A stretch of DNA of 64,000 nt from Oscillospiraceae bacterium (GTDB lineage: Bacteria > Bacillota > Clostridia > Oscillospirales > CAG-272), in the NCBI GenBank assembly GCA_015065135.1, contig SVQY01000002.1:1-64000 (forward strand), given 5' to 3'. Position numbers and translations under genes: made by a program. Each line of letters starts with the position of its first letter. Positions within the stretch are counted from its first letter, which is position 1. Of this stretch, positions 32,034 through 41,528 are shown piece after piece. The notes under the pieces are model-generated. The model saw only the letters and a program-made list of their open reading frames with translations. It was not told where the DNA came from and ran no database searches.

Positions 32034-32687
32034 ATGCAACTGAACGGAAAGACCGTTTGCTTTTTAGGAGACAGCATCACCGAGGGTGCAGGTGCCAGCA
32101 CAAAGGATAAATGCTATGTTTCGCTGTTTAAGGCTGCTCACCCCGAGGCGACCGTGCACAATTTCGGCATCGGCGGCACGCGCATAGCCAAGCAGACGAC
32201 CCCCTCCGAGAGCCCCAGATGGGATCTGGATTTCGTGAGCCGTGTCACAGAAATGCCCGAGAACGCCGATCTGATCTGCGTCTTTGGTGGCACCAACGAC
32301 TTTGGTCACGGCGATGCCCGCTTCGGCCACTGGGGCGATAAGACTCCCGACACCTTCTGGGGTGCGCTCTACACCCTGTCGGTAGACCTCATTAACAAAT
32401 ATCCCACCGCACGTATCGTATTTTTCACGCCTTTGCACCGCAGCACCAAGCCCGAGCCCCGCTACAAGGGCGATGGCTACTGGTCTCTGGATGACTATGC
32501 GGACGCCATCCGTAAGAATGCCGCATATTTCGCCTTCCCTGTGCTGGATCTGCGCACAGAGTCCGGCATTCAACCCTGTGTACCTGCCATCAAGGAGGCC
32601 TTTACCGTGGACGGTCTACACCCCAATGATGCCGGCTACGAACGTCTGTTCCGCATGATCGACCGCTTCATTGCCAATCTGGAATAA
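32034..32687 (+). CDS. SGNH/GDSL-family hydrolase
   Basis: 217 residues, no signal peptide. The four SGNH blocks are seen: FLGDSITEGAG (nucleophile Ser14), NFGIGGTRI (Gly), FGGTNDFGHG (Asn) and DGLHPNDAGY (Asp/His). Such enzymes are esterases that remove acetyl or acyl groups from sugars, lipids or peptidoglycan. AGAGAGG precedes the ATG. The MBL hydrolase gene starts 10 bases downstream, so the two probably act together. Confidence 0.85.
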   Translation: MQLNGKTVCFLGDSITEGAGASTKDKCYVSLFKAAHPEATVHNFGIGGTRIAKQTTPSESPRWDLDFVSRVTEMPENADLICVFGGTNDFGHGDARFGHWGDKTPDTFWGALYTLSVDLINKYPTARIVFFTPLHRSTKPEPRYKGDGYWSLDDYADAIRKNAAYFAFPVLDLRTESGIQPCVPAIKEAFTVDGLHPNDAGYERLFRMIDRFIANLE

Positions 32688-32697
32688 GGAGTCAGAA

Positions 32698-34068
32698 ATG
32701 GAAAATGAGATCAAGCGCCTCAGCGAAGCGATAGAAGCGCTCCGCGCAGAGCTGGATGCAACCAAAGCTGAGTGCGAGCGATACCGTAACGATGCGCAGC
32801 GCTACCGTAACGAAGCCCGTAGCGCCGCCGCTAACGCACGCACCTGTGCAGGTGCCTCCGAGCTTTGTCTGCAAAAGCAAAGCTGGATCACCGATGGCGT
32901 TCCCACGCCGCCACGACCCGTCGCCTATTACGATGCCGGCGAAAATGCCTATCTGATGTATCACGACCGCTCCTCCATGGAGGAGTTCGAGACCTATTGC
33001 AAGGTACTGGAGGATGCAGGCTATCGCAAGCATTGCACCGAGGTGATGGGCAAGGGCACGCATTCCTTCTATTATAACGAGGAGGTCGTTATCAGCGTGA
33101 CCTACTCCGAGCACGACAACGTGCTCCGCGCCGTGGTGGAGCCCACTGCTGACACAAAGCTCGCACCCTTGGGAGTGATCTCCGACGGCAAAAAGACCGG
33201 TGTTGCCCCCTGCTTTGTACAGATGAACGATCACCTCAATGATGTTGTAGACTGCGGTATGAGCTATATCTACCGTCTCTCGGACGGTTCCTTTGTGATC
33301 ATTGACGGCGGCTGGAACACCGAGCCCATCGCCGACGCCCTTTACGAAAAGCTGGTCTCCCTTGCCGAGGGTGGCGAGATCATCATCTCTGCCTGGTTCT
33401 TCACCCACGCCCACGTGGATCACATCGGCGCCTTTTACACCTTTGCCCGTAAGCACGGCGACAAGGTGACCCTGAAGCGCGTGATCTATAACTTCCCCGG
33501 CGAGAGCCGTATGACCGAAATGGGTGATGAGTTTGTACGAGGCTTCGTGCGCAATTTCCGCCGCACCCTTGCCCTTTTTGGCGAAGTGGATGTGATCAAG
33601 GCGCGCACCGGTCAGCGCTTCCATTTTGTGGGACTTGATATGGATCAGCTTTTCACCTACGAGGACTATATCATGCCTCGCCCTCTGCGCACCTTCAACG
33701 ACACCTCCCTTGCCTTCCTTGCCCGCGCCGCAGGCGAGCAGATCTTCTTCCCCGGCGATGCCAGCGACACTATGAGCGCCATTTTGGTGGCAAAGTACGG
33801 CACGTTGCTGGAAAGCGATGTCATTCAGGTGGCGCATCACGGCTATGGCGGCGGTACTCCTGAGCTCTACGACACGGCGAAAGCCCCCGTGGTGCTCTGG
33901 CCCGTACCCTACGTGCATCCCAAAACCGGTATGCCTCGCTACAGCGACCCGGAATGGAGCCCCATTACCAGAGAAATGATCCGCAACTATGCCACCGACG
34001 TGTATCCGCAATGCGAGGGTACCAAAACCTGGCTTCTGCCCATTTCGGATAAAAACGAGCTTGCATAA
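32698..34068 (+). CDS. MBL-fold metallohydrolase with N-terminal coiled coil
   Basis: 456 residues. Residues 1-45 are a strongly charged coiled coil (RLSEAIEALRAELDATKAE). A domain of unknown type covers about 60-150. The metallo-beta-lactamase fold then has FVIIDGGWN, FFTHAHVDHIGAF (THAHVDH at 236-242), FFPGDAS and VIQVAHHGYGGGTPEL, in the ComEC/Rec2-like subgroup that includes hydrolases acting on phosphoesters. No export signal is seen. AAGGAG precedes the ATG. It is co-transcribed with the GDSL gene. Confidence 0.78.
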   Translation: MENEIKRLSEAIEALRAELDATKAECERYRNDAQRYRNEARSAAANARTCAGASELCLQKQSWITDGVPTPPRPVAYYDAGENAYLMYHDRSSMEEFETYCKVLEDAGYRKHCTEVMGKGTHSFYYNEEVVISVTYSEHDNVLRAVVEPTADTKLAPLGVISDGKKTGVAPCFVQMNDHLNDVVDCGMSYIYRLSDGSFVIIDGGWNTEPIADALYEKLVSLAEGGEIIISAWFFTHAHVDHIGAFYTFARKHGDKVTLKRVIYNFPGESRMTEMGDEFVRGFVRNFRRTLALFGEVDVIKARTGQRFHFVGLDMDQLFTYEDYIMPRPLRTFNDTSLAFLARAAGEQIFFPGDASDTMSAILVAKYGTLLESDVIQVAHHGYGGGTPELYDTAKAPVVLWPVPYVHPKTGMPRYSDPEWSPITREMIRNYATDVYPQCEGTKTWLLPISDKNELA

Positions 34069-34075
34069 AGCCACT

Positions 34076-34120
34076 ATCTCCCGGAATAGTATGTTATCAT
34101 ACTGCTCCGGGAGATTTTTT
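34076..34120 (+). terminator. Terminator of the GDSL/MBL operon
   Basis: ATCTCCCGGA paired with TCCGGGAGAT, with a nested AGTATG/CATACT stem, then TTTTTT. Confidence 0.82.
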
Positions 34121-34142
34121 GCATTTCCCGTGTCAAAAAATG

Positions 34143-34171
34143 TTGCATTTTCTGTTTTTTCGTGTTACAAT
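34143..34171 (+). promoter_or_regulatory. Promoter of the YegP-like gene
   Basis: TTGCAT (34143-34148), 17-base spacer, TACAAT (34166-34171) with upstream TG. Confidence 0.7.
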
Positions 34172-34202
34172 GAAAATAACGAAGATATAGGAGGACACAG
34201 AT

Positions 34203-34847
34203 ATGCCCGCAACCGATAAGAAGAAAACCGCCGCAAAGGCAACTCCTGCCGAGAAGAAGCCTGCCGCAAAGGCTACTTCTACCGCAAAGGCCGCTCCTGC
34301 TGCAAAGGCCGCCGAAAAGAAGCCTGCCGCGAAGGCCGCTCCTGCCGCAAAGGCTGCTCCCGCCGCAAAGGCTGCTCCCGCTGCAAAAGCCGCGCCCGCT
34401 GCAAAGCCCGCCCCTGCCAAGAAGGTTGCCGCCGATGAGATCACCGAGGATGCCATCAAGGGCAAGGGACAGTTTGCCATCAAGCGCGCCAACGACGGTC
34501 GCTACATGTTCAACGTACACGCCGGCAATACGCAGGTCATCGCCAGCTCCCAGATGTATAGCACGATGAAGGCCTGCCGCAACGGCATCGACAGCGTTGG
34601 TGTAAACGCCCCCATCGCCGCTGTGGAGGATCAGACCCTCTCCAGTGTCAACGAGGAAAAGTGCCCCAAGTTCCAGATCTATTTTGACAAGTCGGGCAAG
34701 TACCGCTTCAACCTGCTTGCTGCCAACGGTCAAAACATTCTGGCCTGCACCCAGGGCTACACCCAGAAGTCCAGCTGCAAGAACGGCATCAAGAGCGTGA
34801 TCACCAATGCTCACGCGATGATCGTGCTGCCCTCCGACGAGGACTGA
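34203..34847 (+). CDS. YegP/DUF1508 protein with histone-H1-like tail
   Basis: 214 residues. The first 75 are almost only Ala, Lys, Pro and Thr, with repeated AAPAAK units, like the C-terminal tails of histone H1 and bacterial Hc1/AlgP-type DNA-binding proteins. Two DUF1508 (YegP) units follow: KGKGQFAIKRANDGRYMFNV...CRNGIDSVGVNAP and KFQIYFDKSGKYRFNLLAAN...CKNGIKSVITNA. The role of YegP is not established. The tail suggests nucleic-acid binding. AGGAGG precedes the ATG. The gene is monocistronic. Confidence 0.8.
   Translation: MPATDKKKTAAKATPAEKKPAAKATSTAKAAPAAKAAEKKPAAKAAPAAKAAPAAKAAPAAKAAPAAKPAPAKKVAADEITEDAIKGKGQFAIKRANDGRYMFNVHAGNTQVIASSQMYSTMKACRNGIDSVGVNAPIAAVEDQTLSSVNEEKCPKFQIYFDKSGKYRFNLLAANGQNILACTQGYTQKSSCKNGIKSVITNAHAMIVLPSDED
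34335..34406 (+). repeat. Four 18-bp repeats coding AAPAAK
   Basis: In-frame tandem copies of an 18-bp unit (GCTGCTCCCGCCGCAAAG and variants) inside the Lys/Ala tail; prone to length change. Confidence 0.8.
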
Positions 34848-34854
34848 GCAAGGC

Positions 34855-34887
34855 AAAAGAGCCACCGCGATGCGGTGGCTCTTTTTT
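34855..34887. terminator. Bidirectional terminator
   Basis: AAAAGAGCCACCGC-GAT-GCGGTGGCTCTTTTTT between convergent genes. Confidence 0.9.
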
Positions 34888-34915
34888 ACGTTATGACGAT
34901 AACGGTATGTGTTTT

Positions 34916-36613
34916 TTAAGACTTTTTGCTCTGCTCCGCCATCAGCTTGGCAAAGCTTTTTGCCATCTCGGCACGGCGCACTCGGCCGGCGCTATCCCGC
35001 GGAAAGGGCTCATCACAAAGCACATAGAAGGCGATCTGCTGATAGAGCGCCAGCTCGCCGTTCAGCTCGGCCACCCACTCATCAATAGCGGCCTCCAGCT
35101 CCTCCTCGGTGCAATTCACACCCAACACCTCCAGCGCGTAATCGGTATCAGGCAGAAGCATTGCTGCCGGTTCGCTGTCACGGGTCTCGGGGTTCAACGT
35201 TCCTACGACCACCGCCTCCTTGATGAAGGGAGACTGGCAAAGCATTCTTTCCAGATATTCGGGGCAGATCAGCTTGTGGCCTGCGGTCTCGATGCAATTC
35301 TGACGGCGACCGAGAATGTAAAGGAAGCCATCCTTATCGATCTTACCGATATCACCGGTGTAATACCATCCACCGCTCAGCGCCTTTTCGGTGCGAGCGG
35401 GATCGCCCAGATAGCCAAGCATCACGTTGTCGCCCTTATAACGGATCTCTCCGCTGCCATCCGGCTGCGCGTTGTAGATATCCAGCATCGTATCCGGGAA
35501 AGCGAGACCTGCAGAGCCGTCACGGTAGCTGTCATCGCGATCCATTGCGGCGAGCGCAGCACATTCGGTAAGACCGTAGCCCTGCATAGTAAATACGCCC
35601 AACTGGCGCAGACCCTTTTGTACGGTAGCCGCCATCGGCTCACCCAGCACCAGCAGACGGCGCAGAGAGCCGCCAAAGAAGGCGCGATCGGTGGCCAGCA
35701 GGCGCTCCTTCATAGCCTGACGGGCAGAAAGTGGCCGAACGGGGTCAGAAACCGCGATAAAGCGGCGCACACGCGTCTCTCTCCCCGATTTCTCGATCTG
35801 CTTCCAACACTTGCGATACAGCGCCTCGGCAATAAAGGGAATGGTGACCATAAAGGTGGGGTGCAGCTCGCGCATATTACGCAGCAGATGCGAAAGCCCC
35901 TCGGCAAAGGCCACAGTGGCGCCACAATAGATCGGCAGCAGGAAGCCGCAAACGCACTCGTAGGTATGAGAAAGCGGCAGCACCGAAAGGAAGGTATCCT
36001 CAGCATCCAGATCGATCATACGGCAGATATTACCCACGCTGGCGATCAGATTGCGATGCGAAAGCATAACGCCCTTGGGACTACCGGTGGTGCCGGGCGT
36101 AAAGAAGAGCGCGGCAAGATCGTCGGTATCCGCCTCAAATTGCTGCGGCGCGAAGCCCTCGGTATTCATCTTGCGCTTCCCCTCAGCCAGAAGATAAGGA
36201 TATTTATCGAAGCAAACGGCAACAACGCCGGTCAATGCGCGGCGCTTGCCACGTGCATCGGCATCATAGAGCACACCCTTGATCTGCGCCTCGGATGCGA
36301 TCGATTGCAGATCCTTGGGGCGCACGGCGGCATCCACAGGCACCGGAATGGCCCCCATTGCCGTAAGTGCCATAAAGGAAACCACCCAACGGTATGAGTT
36401 TTTGCCCAAAATGACCACACGGTCACCGGGCGCAAAGTGGCCCTCGAGCATCACGGAAAGTGCCTTGACCTCCTCGCCGAAGCGAGTATAGGAAATATCC
36501 TGAAACACACCGTCCTTCTTCTCCTTGAAGGCAGTCTTGGTTCCAAAAGCGGCAGAGGATGCCGCCAGCAGCTCCCGCAGAGTGCGGGGCATTTTTTCTT
36601 GATTTTTAGCCAT
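34916..36613 (-). CDS. AMP-binding acyl-CoA synthetase-like enzyme
   Basis: 565 residues of the ANL adenylating superfamily, closest in style to long-chain fatty-acid CoA ligases. The ATP motif is LFFTPGTTGSPKGVMLSH, then SVLPLSHTYECVCG, the GYGLTEC motif and YYTGDIGKIDKDGFLYILGR near the C-terminal hinge. It would activate fatty acids as acyl-AMP and then acyl-CoA. AAAGGAG lies 7 bases before the ATG at 36613. It follows comM by 13 bases, with no obvious functional link to it. An upstream thioesterase at 3.7 kb could supply free fatty acids but is not linked. Confidence 0.85.
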   Translation of the reverse strand: MAKNQEKMPRTLRELLAASSAAFGTKTAFKEKKDGVFQDISYTRFGEEVKALSVMLEGHFAPGDRVVILGKNSYRWVVSFMALTAMGAIPVPVDAAVRPKDLQSIASEAQIKGVLYDADARGKRRALTGVVAVCFDKYPYLLAEGKRKMNTEGFAPQQFEADTDDLAALFFTPGTTGSPKGVMLSHRNLIASVGNICRMIDLDAEDTFLSVLPLSHTYECVCGFLLPIYCGATVAFAEGLSHLLRNMRELHPTFMVTIPFIAEALYRKCWKQIEKSGRETRVRRFIAVSDPVRPLSARQAMKERLLATDRAFFGGSLRRLLVLGEPMAATVQKGLRQLGVFTMQGYGLTECAALAAMDRDDSYRDGSAGLAFPDTMLDIYNAQPDGSGEIRYKGDNVMLGYLGDPARTEKALSGGWYYTGDIGKIDKDGFLYILGRRQNCIETAGHKLICPEYLERMLCQSPFIKEAVVVGTLNPETRDSEPAAMLLPDTDYALEVLGVNCTEEELEAAIDEWVAELNGELALYQQIAFYVLCDEPFPRDSAGRVRRAEMAKSFAKLMAEQSKKS

Positions 36614-36626
36614 AACAGGTCTCCTT

Positions 36627-38168
36627 TCAGCTCCAGTATTTGCGATCCAGGCTACGCAGCTGGATCGCCTCCGCAATATGCGGCGCCAGGATCAGCTCGC
36701 TCTCGGCAAGATCGGCAATGGTACGGGCCAGACGCATAATACGGTCGTAGCCTCTGGCAGAGAGCCCCATGCGGTCATAGGCACTGCGCAGCATGGCGGT
36801 CGCTGCCTCGTCGGCAACACAGTATTTACGGATCCGCGCCGCATCCAGCTGCGCGTTACAAAAGATCCCCTTCTCCTCACGCATACGGCTTGCGGCAAAG
36901 CGCCGCGCGCGGATGACGCGCTCCCGCACGGCTGCGGAGCTTTCCGCCGGAGCGACATTGACAGCCAGCTCGTCATAGGAGAGCGAGGGCAGCTCCACCT
37001 CGATGTCGATACGGTCCAGCAAAGGTCCGCTGATGCGCGAGATATAGCGCTTCACATCATGAGGTGAGCAGGTACAGGGCTTGGTGGGATGGCCAAAATA
37101 GCCGCAGCGACAGGGGTTCATTGCCCCCACCAGCATAAATGAGCACGGAAAAGTCACGCGGCCACTGGCGCGGGTGATGGTCACCCGTCTATCCTCCAAC
37201 GGTTGGCGAAGGGTATCGGTCACGGTCTTGGGAAATTCGGGCAGCTCATCCAAAAACAGCACACCGTTGTGCGCCAGCGAGACCTCACCCGGGGTGGGAT
37301 TGGCACCGCCACCCACCAGACTGACCGCCGACATGGTGTGGTGCGGTGCGCGAAAGGGTCTTGCCGAGAGCAAGGACTGCTCCTCGGGCAGAGTGCCGGC
37401 CACCGAATGGACCTTGGTGGTCTCGATCGCCTCATCAAAGGTGAGGGGCGGCAAAATCGTGGGCAAGCGCTTGGCCAGCATGGATTTACCGGTACCGGGT
37501 GGACCGATCAGCAGGATGTTGTGACCACCTGCGGCAGCGATCTCCATAGCACGCTTGGCCATCGCCTGCCCTCTCACATCGGCAAAATCCACCGCACTGC
37601 TCAGCACTGCATCGGCAAAGGCACTGCGATCCATCTCCACCGGCTGGATAAAGGAAACACCGTTGAAGTGATCTACAAGCGCGCGCATATCGGTCAACGG
37701 ATAGACCTTAATCCCCTCTACCGCGGCAGCCTCTCTGGCATTCACGGCAGGCACAAAGATCTCTGTCAATCCCGCCTCCTTGGCGGCAACACACATAGAA
37801 AGCGCACCGCGCACACCGCGGATCTCACCCGATAGCGACAGCTCACCGATGAGGCACACACGGGAAAGATCCACCTGATGGTGAATGATGCCCGAGCAAC
37901 GCAGAATACCTGCCAGAATAGCTACGTCAAAGCCGGAGCCCTCCTTTTTGCGATCGGCAGGTGCCAGATTAACGGTCAGCTTCCAGAAAGGAAAGCGGAA
38001 GCCGCTGTTATAGGAGGCGGTGCGCACACGCTCCTTGGCCTCTCGGATCGCCATATCCGGCAGACCCACAATATCAAACCCCTCCAGACGCTCCTGGGCA
38101 TCGCATTCCACGCTGACGACAAATCCGTCAATACCCGCAAGCCCCGCGCTGAGCACGGTTGACAGCAT
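36627..38168 (-). CDS. comM: YifB/ComM-family AAA+ ATPase (Mg chelatase-like)
   Basis: 513 residues. An N-terminal ChlI-like/Lon-protease-like domain (LAGIDGFVVSVECDA, LEGFDIVGLPDMAIREAKERVR) is followed by the AAA+ module with Walker A GPPGTGKS, Walker B LFLDELPEF and the CRCGYFG cysteine segment, and a C-terminal helical domain (ARGYDRIMRLARTIADL). ComM is a helicase for branch migration in natural transformation. The ATG at 38168 has GGGAGGGG upstream. An earlier in-frame start would place the promoter inside the gene. Confidence 0.93.
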   Translation of the reverse strand: MLSTVLSAGLAGIDGFVVSVECDAQERLEGFDIVGLPDMAIREAKERVRTASYNSGFRFPFWKLTVNLAPADRKKEGSGFDVAILAGILRCSGIIHHQVDLSRVCLIGELSLSGEIRGVRGALSMCVAAKEAGLTEIFVPAVNAREAAAVEGIKVYPLTDMRALVDHFNGVSFIQPVEMDRSAFADAVLSSAVDFADVRGQAMAKRAMEIAAAGGHNILLIGPPGTGKSMLAKRLPTILPPLTFDEAIETTKVHSVAGTLPEEQSLLSARPFRAPHHTMSAVSLVGGGANPTPGEVSLAHNGVLFLDELPEFPKTVTDTLRQPLEDRRVTITRASGRVTFPCSFMLVGAMNPCRCGYFGHPTKPCTCSPHDVKRYISRISGPLLDRIDIEVELPSLSYDELAVNVAPAESSAAVRERVIRARRFAASRMREEKGIFCNAQLDAARIRKYCVADEAATAMLRSAYDRMGLSARGYDRIMRLARTIADLAESELILAPHIAEAIQLRSLDRKYWS

Positions 38169-38201
38169 TCCGCTCCCCTCCCTCTTTCGATATTTTATTT
38201 T

Positions 38202-38230
38202 AGTATAGCATACTTTTTGGAAAACTGCAA
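38202..38230 (-). promoter_or_regulatory. Promoter of comM
   Basis: Minus strand TTGCAG (38225-38230), 17-base spacer, extended -10 TGCTATACT (38202-38207). Confidence 0.7.
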
Positions 38231-38234
38231 GAAC

Positions 38235-38263
38235 TTGTTTTTTATTTACAAGCATGATATAAT
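38235..38263 (+). promoter_or_regulatory. Promoter of the secreted GDPD gene
   Basis: TTGTTT (38235-38240), 17-base spacer, extended -10 TGATATAAT (TATAAT at 38258-38263), 4 bases from the divergent comM -35. Confidence 0.7.
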
Positions 38264-38302
38264 GAACAAAAAGAAGACCAACTCTCACCCAAGGAGGTCA
38301 CT

Positions 38303-41300
38303 ATGAAACGCTTTCTTGCCCTGCTGCTGGCGCTTTGCCTGCTGATCCCCCTTGCCGTCGCGCTCCCCATAGAGGTTGGGGCGGCTACGGCACCGATTCT
38401 GCCCGTAACGCTCTCCCTCGGTTTTCCTGCCGTCAAGGCAGACGTAGGCGAGACCGTGGACCTCTCCTTTTACAGTATAACCGCCGATGACGGCAGCGTT
38501 CTTACCGCTGCCGACATCATCTGGTCATCGGCGGAGATCACCGTATCGGGAGGCAAGGTCACCCCGACGGAAAAGGGCGTTTTCTCCCTCACCGCCACGG
38601 CAAACGGCAAGGCCAAGACCGTATATCTGCTGGTTAAGGATCCCACCGACACCGAATATGTGCTGTTCGAGGAGGATTTTGAGAACACGACCTCCTTTGA
38701 CGAGCTGTTGGATGAGGGTTATACGGTAGCTCAGAGGAGCGCCTCTGCCGCCATCTCGGTAACCGACGGCAAGCTGGTCCTTTCGGGTCACGCACACAAG
38801 GATTGCTATATCCGCCTGCTCCTTCCCAATTGGCTCGGAGATTTCGGCGACTACCGCATTGAGCTGAACGCCGCCATGACCAATCGCATTGCCGACTCCC
38901 ATTGGATGGCATTTATGTACCGTGTGCAAAACAGTAACTATCCCTATTATCAGAACACTTTCCGCGCCGTTACCACCGCCGGCAACGGCACCGAGGTTGC
39001 CGTCCGCAATGAAAACGACGCCTGGGAGGTGGTGCATACGGCGGCTTACTCAGCCGCCATCAACGACGGCTCAAGCACCCCCTCCTATCACGATTTTGTC
39101 GTAGAAGCCTTCGGTGACTACGTCTCCTCTGTCATTGACGGTACCGCGGTAGCCACCAACGTTTATATGCCCGAGCACGACCGCGGTCGCATCGGACTGC
39201 AGGTCCGCGCCTCCGAAATGGCGGTGGAGAGTCTGCGCGTGGTGATCCCCGCCGAAAATTCCGTGGTAGATGTGCTGGATCCCAACTCCGACGTGATCAA
39301 CGCCCCTTCGATTATCACCGCGCCCGACAATGCCGCCGCGCTGACAGCCCTCGCCACAGGTGATACCCTACCCGCCATCGCGATCCTTCGCATAGACGGC
39401 GATCTGAACGTGACCTCCTCTGCGGGTACCGCGATCTGCTCACTCGAAAACGCGCTGACGCTTTTGCACAATCGCGTGATCCCCGCCTTTCTTGTAGGGA
39501 GCAGCGAAGCCGCCGATGCCCTTGGTGCCTGGCTGGCAGATAGCGCCCTTACCGACGTCTTTGTGCTGGCAAATGACGCAAATTTGATACAACGTGTGCG
39601 AAATATTGCGCCCATCTGCCGCGGCGTGCTGGATCTGCGGCAACGTGACCTCAAGGGTATTGCCCCTGCCACTCTCCGCGCCGAGATCAACGGCAGCGGC
39701 AGTCGCGTAGTACTGCTGCCCGCCGCTTATGCGACCCGCGACAACGTGGCGGTACTGCACGATCTGCTGATCGCCGTCTGGACCGAGGAGGCCGCCGACA
39801 CCGATACGGCGCGCGTCGGCGCCACCCTTTCGGGGGTCAACGGCATCGTCACAGCCGACCCCGCCGCCCTTGCCGCCTCCTATACCGCATATTTTATGCC
39901 CACCACCCTCACCCGCGCACCCGGCATGATCGGTCATCGCGGTACCCCCATCTACGGCCAGGAAAACACGGTGGAAAGTGCCGTGCTTGCCGTGGAGCTG
40001 GGCGCCACTCTGGTGGAAGCCGATTTCTACCTTACCAAGGATAATATCGTGGTAGGCATGCACGATGCCACCATAGACGGCACCACCAACGGCTCCGGCA
40101 AGGTCAAGGATTTCACCTACGACGAGCTGTGTCGGTACGCAGTCAACGACAACGTGAACGTCGCCGTCAAGCCGATCCCCACCCTGCGCGAGTACTGCGC
40201 AGCCCTGAAGGGCAAGGATGTGCGACTGCTGATCGAGGTCAAGGACGGGAACACCGCCATTTGTCAGCATATCCTGAGCATTATCGACGACTACGGCATG
40301 CGCGATCAGGTCAACGTGATCTCCTTTAACACCGCCATCCTTGAAAAATTCAAGGAGCTCTGCCCCGAGCTGTCGGTGGGCTGGCTTGGCTCGCTTTCCA
40401 TGAATTATGCAAGCGCCGAAAGCGATCCCGAGCAAGCGCTGACCGAGATCCTTTCTACCGTACAGCAGTACAACTCCACCTACAATCCCAATTACAGCAG
40501 CATCGGTCCAAACCTCATCAGAGCAGCCAACCACCGCGGCGTGCTGATCCTGCCCTGGACCATCAATAGCCGCTCTGATTTTGACAAGCTCTTCCGCTAC
40601 GGCTCTCACGCCTTTACCACCGACTATACGGCATGGGTCTCGGACTACGTAAAGGACCTGCGCACCGACAAAAATCTCTACATTTCCAATACCGTTAGTG
40701 GGGATATTCCCCTTTCGCTCTCCGCTATCGCCTACAATGGCGGCATCAGCAGCCCCGCCCGCGCCACCCTTGCCGTGGTGGAGCAAAGCGGCACGCTTTC
40801 TCTCTCTTATGAAAACGGCGTGCTGAAAACAAGCGGCACGGGTACTGCCACCTGCCTGCTCTCCGCCTCCTTCTTTACCCATTCCGGTTCAATGTACAGT
40901 AAATGCACCGAGCTGTTCACCGTCACGGTGGATGAAAGCTATACGCCGCCCCTTGCCGCAGGTCGCTGGCACTTGGGCAACGGAGCGCCCACGGTCACCG
41001 CCGAGGACGGTGCACTTTATCTGGATCTCGCCAACGGAAGCCTCTATCTGTTTGACGGCGCATGGTGCCTGCAGGGCACCTTGAAAAGCGAGGCTCCCAC
41101 GGTGGAGATCCGCGAGGGATATTGGTACATCGACGGATCCGCTACCGGTGTGAGAGCCGAGGGCAAGGACGGTGCGGCAGGCACCGTTGATGCCGCGCTT
41201 TCCATCGGCGCTAACGGCAACTGGTTTATTGACGGCACCGACAGCGGCGTGGCAGCTACGGGTCCCAAGGGCGAAAGCGGTGCGACGGGCATCGACGGTA

Positions 41301-41470
41301 AGGACGGTGAGAACGGTAAGGACGGCAAGGATGCCGTGGCGGACACCGCCGCCCTCTCGGCAGCCACGACTACCGCCACAGTAGCCGTGGTGATCTCGAC
41401 TGTATTACTTGCCGGAAATCTCGGTTTGCTGGTTTGGTTCCTCGTGAAACGCAGGAAACGCGTTTCCTGA
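38303..41470 (+). CDS. Large surface protein with glycerophosphodiester phosphodiesterase domain
   Basis: 1055 residues, exported by a signal peptide (1-25). Residues 30-115 look Ig-like (Big_2 type). About 120-320 is a beta-sandwich resembling concanavalin-like lectins. About 330-535 is a polysaccharide-deacetylase-like or rossmannoid region I cannot name. The GDPD domain starts at HRGTPIYGQENT (His545) with ATLVEADFYLTKDN and GMHDATIDGTTNGSG, and runs to about 790. The tail has beta modules, collagen-like G-x-y triplets (about 990-1020) and one C-terminal membrane helix ending in KRRKRVS. It probably hydrolyses glycerophosphodiesters or teichoic-acid-type polymers at the cell surface. AAGGAGG precedes the start. 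Confidence 0.85.
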   Translation: MKRFLALLLALCLLIPLAVALPIEVGAATAPILPVTLSLGFPAVKADVGETVDLSFYSITADDGSVLTAADIIWSSAEITVSGGKVTPTEKGVFSLTATANGKAKTVYLLVKDPTDTEYVLFEEDFENTTSFDELLDEGYTVAQRSASAAISVTDGKLVLSGHAHKDCYIRLLLPNWLGDFGDYRIELNAAMTNRIADSHWMAFMYRVQNSNYPYYQNTFRAVTTAGNGTEVAVRNENDAWEVVHTAAYSAAINDGSSTPSYHDFVVEAFGDYVSSVIDGTAVATNVYMPEHDRGRIGLQVRASEMAVESLRVVIPAENSVVDVLDPNSDVINAPSIITAPDNAAALTALATGDTLPAIAILRIDGDLNVTSSAGTAICSLENALTLLHNRVIPAFLVGSSEAADALGAWLADSALTDVFVLANDANLIQRVRNIAPICRGVLDLRQRDLKGIAPATLRAEINGSGSRVVLLPAAYATRDNVAVLHDLLIAVWTEEAADTDTARVGATLSGVNGIVTADPAALAASYTAYFMPTTLTRAPGMIGHRGTPIYGQENTVESAVLAVELGATLVEADFYLTKDNIVVGMHDATIDGTTNGSGKVKDFTYDELCRYAVNDNVNVAVKPIPTLREYCAALKGKDVRLLIEVKDGNTAICQHILSIIDDYGMRDQVNVISFNTAILEKFKELCPELSVGWLGSLSMNYASAESDPEQALTEILSTVQQYNSTYNPNYSSIGPNLIRAANHRGVLILPWTINSRSDFDKLFRYGSHAFTTDYTAWVSDYVKDLRTDKNLYISNTVSGDIPLSLSAIAYNGGISSPARATLAVVEQSGTLSLSYENGVLKTSGTGTATCLLSASFFTHSGSMYSKCTELFTVTVDESYTPPLAAGRWHLGNGAPTVTAEDGALYLDLANGSLYLFDGAWCLQGTLKSEAPTVEIREGYWYIDGSATGVRAEGKDGAAGTVDAALSIGANGNWFIDGTDSGVAATGPKGESGATGIDGKDGENGKDGKDAVADTAALSAATTTATVAVVISTVLLAGNLGLLVWFLVKRRKRVS

Positions 41471-41483
41471 TCTCAAGCAAAAG

Positions 41484-41519
41484 AACCGCCCCGAAAGCAA
41501 TTGCTTTCGGGGCGGTTTT
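41484..41519. terminator. Bidirectional terminator
   Basis: A perfect 16-bp stem starting AACCGCCCCGAAAGC, with a T-tract on one side and a shorter one on the other. Confidence 0.85.
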
Positions 41520-41528
41520 CTCATACCG

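Noticed and set aside
32692..34074. A 460-codon minus-strand open frame opposite the MBL hydrolase
   Set aside because: Mirror of codon bias; the MBL gene has the THAHVDH metal motif and AAGGAG.
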